A stretch of DNA of 5,950 nt from CAJPSE01 sp963514535 (GTDB taxonomy: Bacteria; Synergistota; Synergistia; Synergistales; Aminobacteriaceae): the NCBI GenBank assembly GCA_963514535.1, contig CAUPUB010000120.1:1-5950 (forward strand). Reading direction: 5' to 3'. Each line of letters opens with the position of its first letter. Position 1 is the stretch's first letter. A model generated the notes under the pieces. It was not told the origin of the DNA. It was given only the letters and a program-made list of their open reading frames with translations, and ran no database searches. Shown one piece after another: positions 4,715 through 5,950 of the stretch. The position numbers were made by a program, and so were the translations under genes.

Positions 4715-5356
4715 ATGATCAAACTGATGATTTTCGACCACGACATGACGATTGTGGACTCGAGCCACGCCATCCTGGCGGGGCTCAACCTGGTGGCCGA
4801 GGCGGTCGGCCGTCCCAAAACCACCCATGCCCAGGTGATGCGGTGCATCGCCATGCCCATGAGGGAGTTCATGATCGGAACCCTGGGCGACTTTCGGCCC
4901 GAGTGGATGGACCTGTACCGCGACAAGGTCGCGCCGCTCGAACACTCCATGATCCGCCCCTTCCCGGAGACGAGGACGATCCTGCCCTGCCTCCGGAAGA
5001 TGGGGGTAACCTTGGCCGTCGCCTCGAACCGGAACGCCCCTCGGACGGCCATGGAGCGGAGCGGAACGGCCCATTATTTCGACGCGATCGTCGGCCCCTC
5101 GGACCACCTGCCCTACAAGCCCGAGCCGGGGATGCTTCTGAGCCTGATGGACCGTTTCGGCGTCCCCGCGGCTCGGACCGTCTACGTCGGGGACTCCGAC
5201 ATCGACGTCAGGACCGCCCTTGCAGCGGGGACGCGGGCTATTGGTGCGGCGCAGGGCAACTTCACGAAGGATCAGCTCCTGGAGCTGGGGGCGTGGCGCG
5301 CCGTCGGGTCCCTTGACGAGCTGCCCAGGATCGTGGAGGAGGACGGGAGGGAATGA
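4715..5356 (+). CDS. HAD-superfamily phosphatase (Gph/PGMB-like)
   Basis: The 213-residue soluble protein is a subfamily I HAD hydrolase with an alpha-helical C1 cap (about 16-80). Its catalytic set is complete: motif I D8-H-D10-M-T12 (nucleophile Asp8, general acid/base Asp10), motif II Ser104 in VASNR, motif III Lys135 in YKPEPG, motif IV GDSDID with Asp160 and Asp164. It should dephosphorylate a small phosphometabolite through an aspartyl-phosphate intermediate with Mg2+. Phosphoglycolate, a sugar phosphate or a nucleotide are all possible, and the substrate cannot be read from the sequence. Motif I has Met where Gly is usual (DxDGT becomes DHDMT), a mild variation. The start is ATG 4715 with GGAGAGGG ending four bases before it. 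The next gene starts four bases after the stop. Confidence 0.92.
   Translation: MIKLMIFDHDMTIVDSSHAILAGLNLVAEAVGRPKTTHAQVMRCIAMPMREFMIGTLGDFRPEWMDLYRDKVAPLEHSMIRPFPETRTILPCLRKMGVTLAVASNRNAPRTAMERSGTAHYFDAIVGPSDHLPYKPEPGMLLSLMDRFGVPAARTVYVGDSDIDVRTALAAGTRAIGAAQGNFTKDQLLELGAWRAVGSLDELPRIVEEDGRE
5345..5351 (+). promoter_or_regulatory. Ribosome-binding site for the TTG start of the DUF255 gene
   Basis: GGGAGGG lies inside the last codons of the HAD gene, nine bases before TTG 5361-5363. The first in-frame ATG (near 5581) falls after the CxxC motif, so it cannot be the true start. The arrangement implies translational coupling to the HAD gene. Confidence 0.65.
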
Positions 5357-5360
5357 GCTC

Positions 5361-5950
5361 TTGATCTACAGGAACCTCTCAACCGTCCCGGGGGCGGCGG
5401 GCTCCACCCTATCCCCGCCCAGAAACCGTCTGTCGGACGAGTCCAGCCCCTACCTGCTCCAGCACGCCGACAACCCCATAGGGTGGTACCCGTGGGGAAA
5501 TGAGGCATTTGAGGCCGCGCGCAGGGAGGACAAACCCATATTCCTCTCCATCGGCTACTCCTCGTGCCACTGGTGCCACGTCATGGAGCAGGAATGTTTC
5601 TCCGACCCCGAGGTGGCGGACCTCATGAACGATACCTGCGTCGCCGTCAAGGTGGACCGGGAGGAGCGGCCCGATCTGGACGGGCTCTTCATGGACATAT
5701 GCCACATCCAGAACGGCAACGGAGGCTGGCCCCTGAACCTCTTCCTGACCCCCGAGGGCAGGCCCTTCTTCGCGGTCACGTGGCTGCCCAAGAGGACGAC
5801 GGGCCAGATGCCGGGGCTGACGGCCATCCTGCCGCGCGTCAAGTGGCTGTGGTCCATGCAGCGCGAGGACGTGATCCGCGGGGCCGACAGCCTGGCGGAG
5901 ACGCTGGCCGCCCACCTGAACTTCGTCTCGGGGGGCCGGGTGGGCGCCGC
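5361..5950 (+). CDS. DUF255/YyaL-type thioredoxin-fold protein, N-terminal part
   Basis: The frame is open from TTG 5361 to the right edge (196 complete codons), so the 3' part is missing. It matches the N-terminal thioredoxin-like domain of the DUF255 family (bacterial YyaL, animal SPATA20): NRLSDESSPYLLQHADNPI, WYPWG, KPIFLSIGYSSCHWCHVME with the CxxC at Cys69/Cys72, VKVDREERPD, GGWPLNLFLTPEG and PFF. Full-length members run to roughly 600-700 residues, with an (alpha/alpha)6-barrel-like domain after the thioredoxin fold; that part lies outside the window. The family's cellular role is poorly defined and no signal peptide is visible. Where relatives usually read GGTYFP, this one reads AVTWLP, a local divergence. 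It starts four bases after the HAD stop, so the two are probably co-translated. Confidence 0.92.
   Translation, partial: MIYRNLSTVPGAAGSTLSPPRNRLSDESSPYLLQHADNPIGWYPWGNEAFEAARREDKPIFLSIGYSSCHWCHVMEQECFSDPEVADLMNDTCVAVKVDREERPDLDGLFMDICHIQNGNGGWPLNLFLTPEGRPFFAVTWLPKRTTGQMPGLTAILPRVKWLWSMQREDVIRGADSLAETLAAHLNFVSGGRVGA

Noticed and set aside
4624..5316. + strand frame of 230 codons overlapping the HAD gene
   Set aside because: It is out of frame with the complete set of HAD motifs, and its protein is Arg/Pro/Gly-rich with no domain signal.

Overview
The window comes from a GC-rich bacterial chromosome with strong codon bias. Every gene reads on the + strand and three of the six start at TTG. 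The gene styles (a divergent YchF with LPLCGKST, a UshA-like exported protein followed by a short DgkA, a HAD phosphatase, a DUF255 thioredoxin-like protein) fit an anaerobic Gram-negative lineage such as Synergistota. That placement is a guess from style, not from a marker gene.

Layout. Positions 1-176 form an odd leader: the first 55 bases recur perfectly at 150-204, so the ribosome-binding site, TTG start and first nine codons of ychF occur twice. Two perfect hairpins lie between the copies. The full ychF follows (177-1274). A 192-base spacer then holds a candidate sigma-70-type promoter and a perfect 14-bp GC-rich stem-loop. It leads into an exported UshA-family protein (1467-3119) and, 40 bases later, a diacylglycerol/undecaprenol kinase (3160-3525). 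Next is an unrecognised membrane-anchored protein with a long Ala/Pro-rich linker and a C-terminal helical domain (3564-4616). A 98-base, partly AT-rich spacer precedes a HAD-superfamily phosphatase (4715-5356). Four bases after that begins a DUF255/YyaL-type thioredoxin-fold protein, which runs off the right edge.

How the genes may work together. The exported UshA-like protein, DgkA and the anchored protein are close together and probably co-transcribed, giving a cell-envelope theme (periplasm, membrane lipid phosphorylation, membrane anchor). The HAD and DUF255 genes look translationally coupled. ychF is probably a separate unit.

The most notable observation is that the UshA-like protein has lost nearly all metal ligands of its N-terminal metallophosphoesterase domain but keeps the C-terminal nucleotide-binding domain motifs. 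It looks like a periplasmic pseudoenzyme. The second is the duplicated ychF start with its inverted repeats. I see no RNA gene, CRISPR array, transposase or phage gene.
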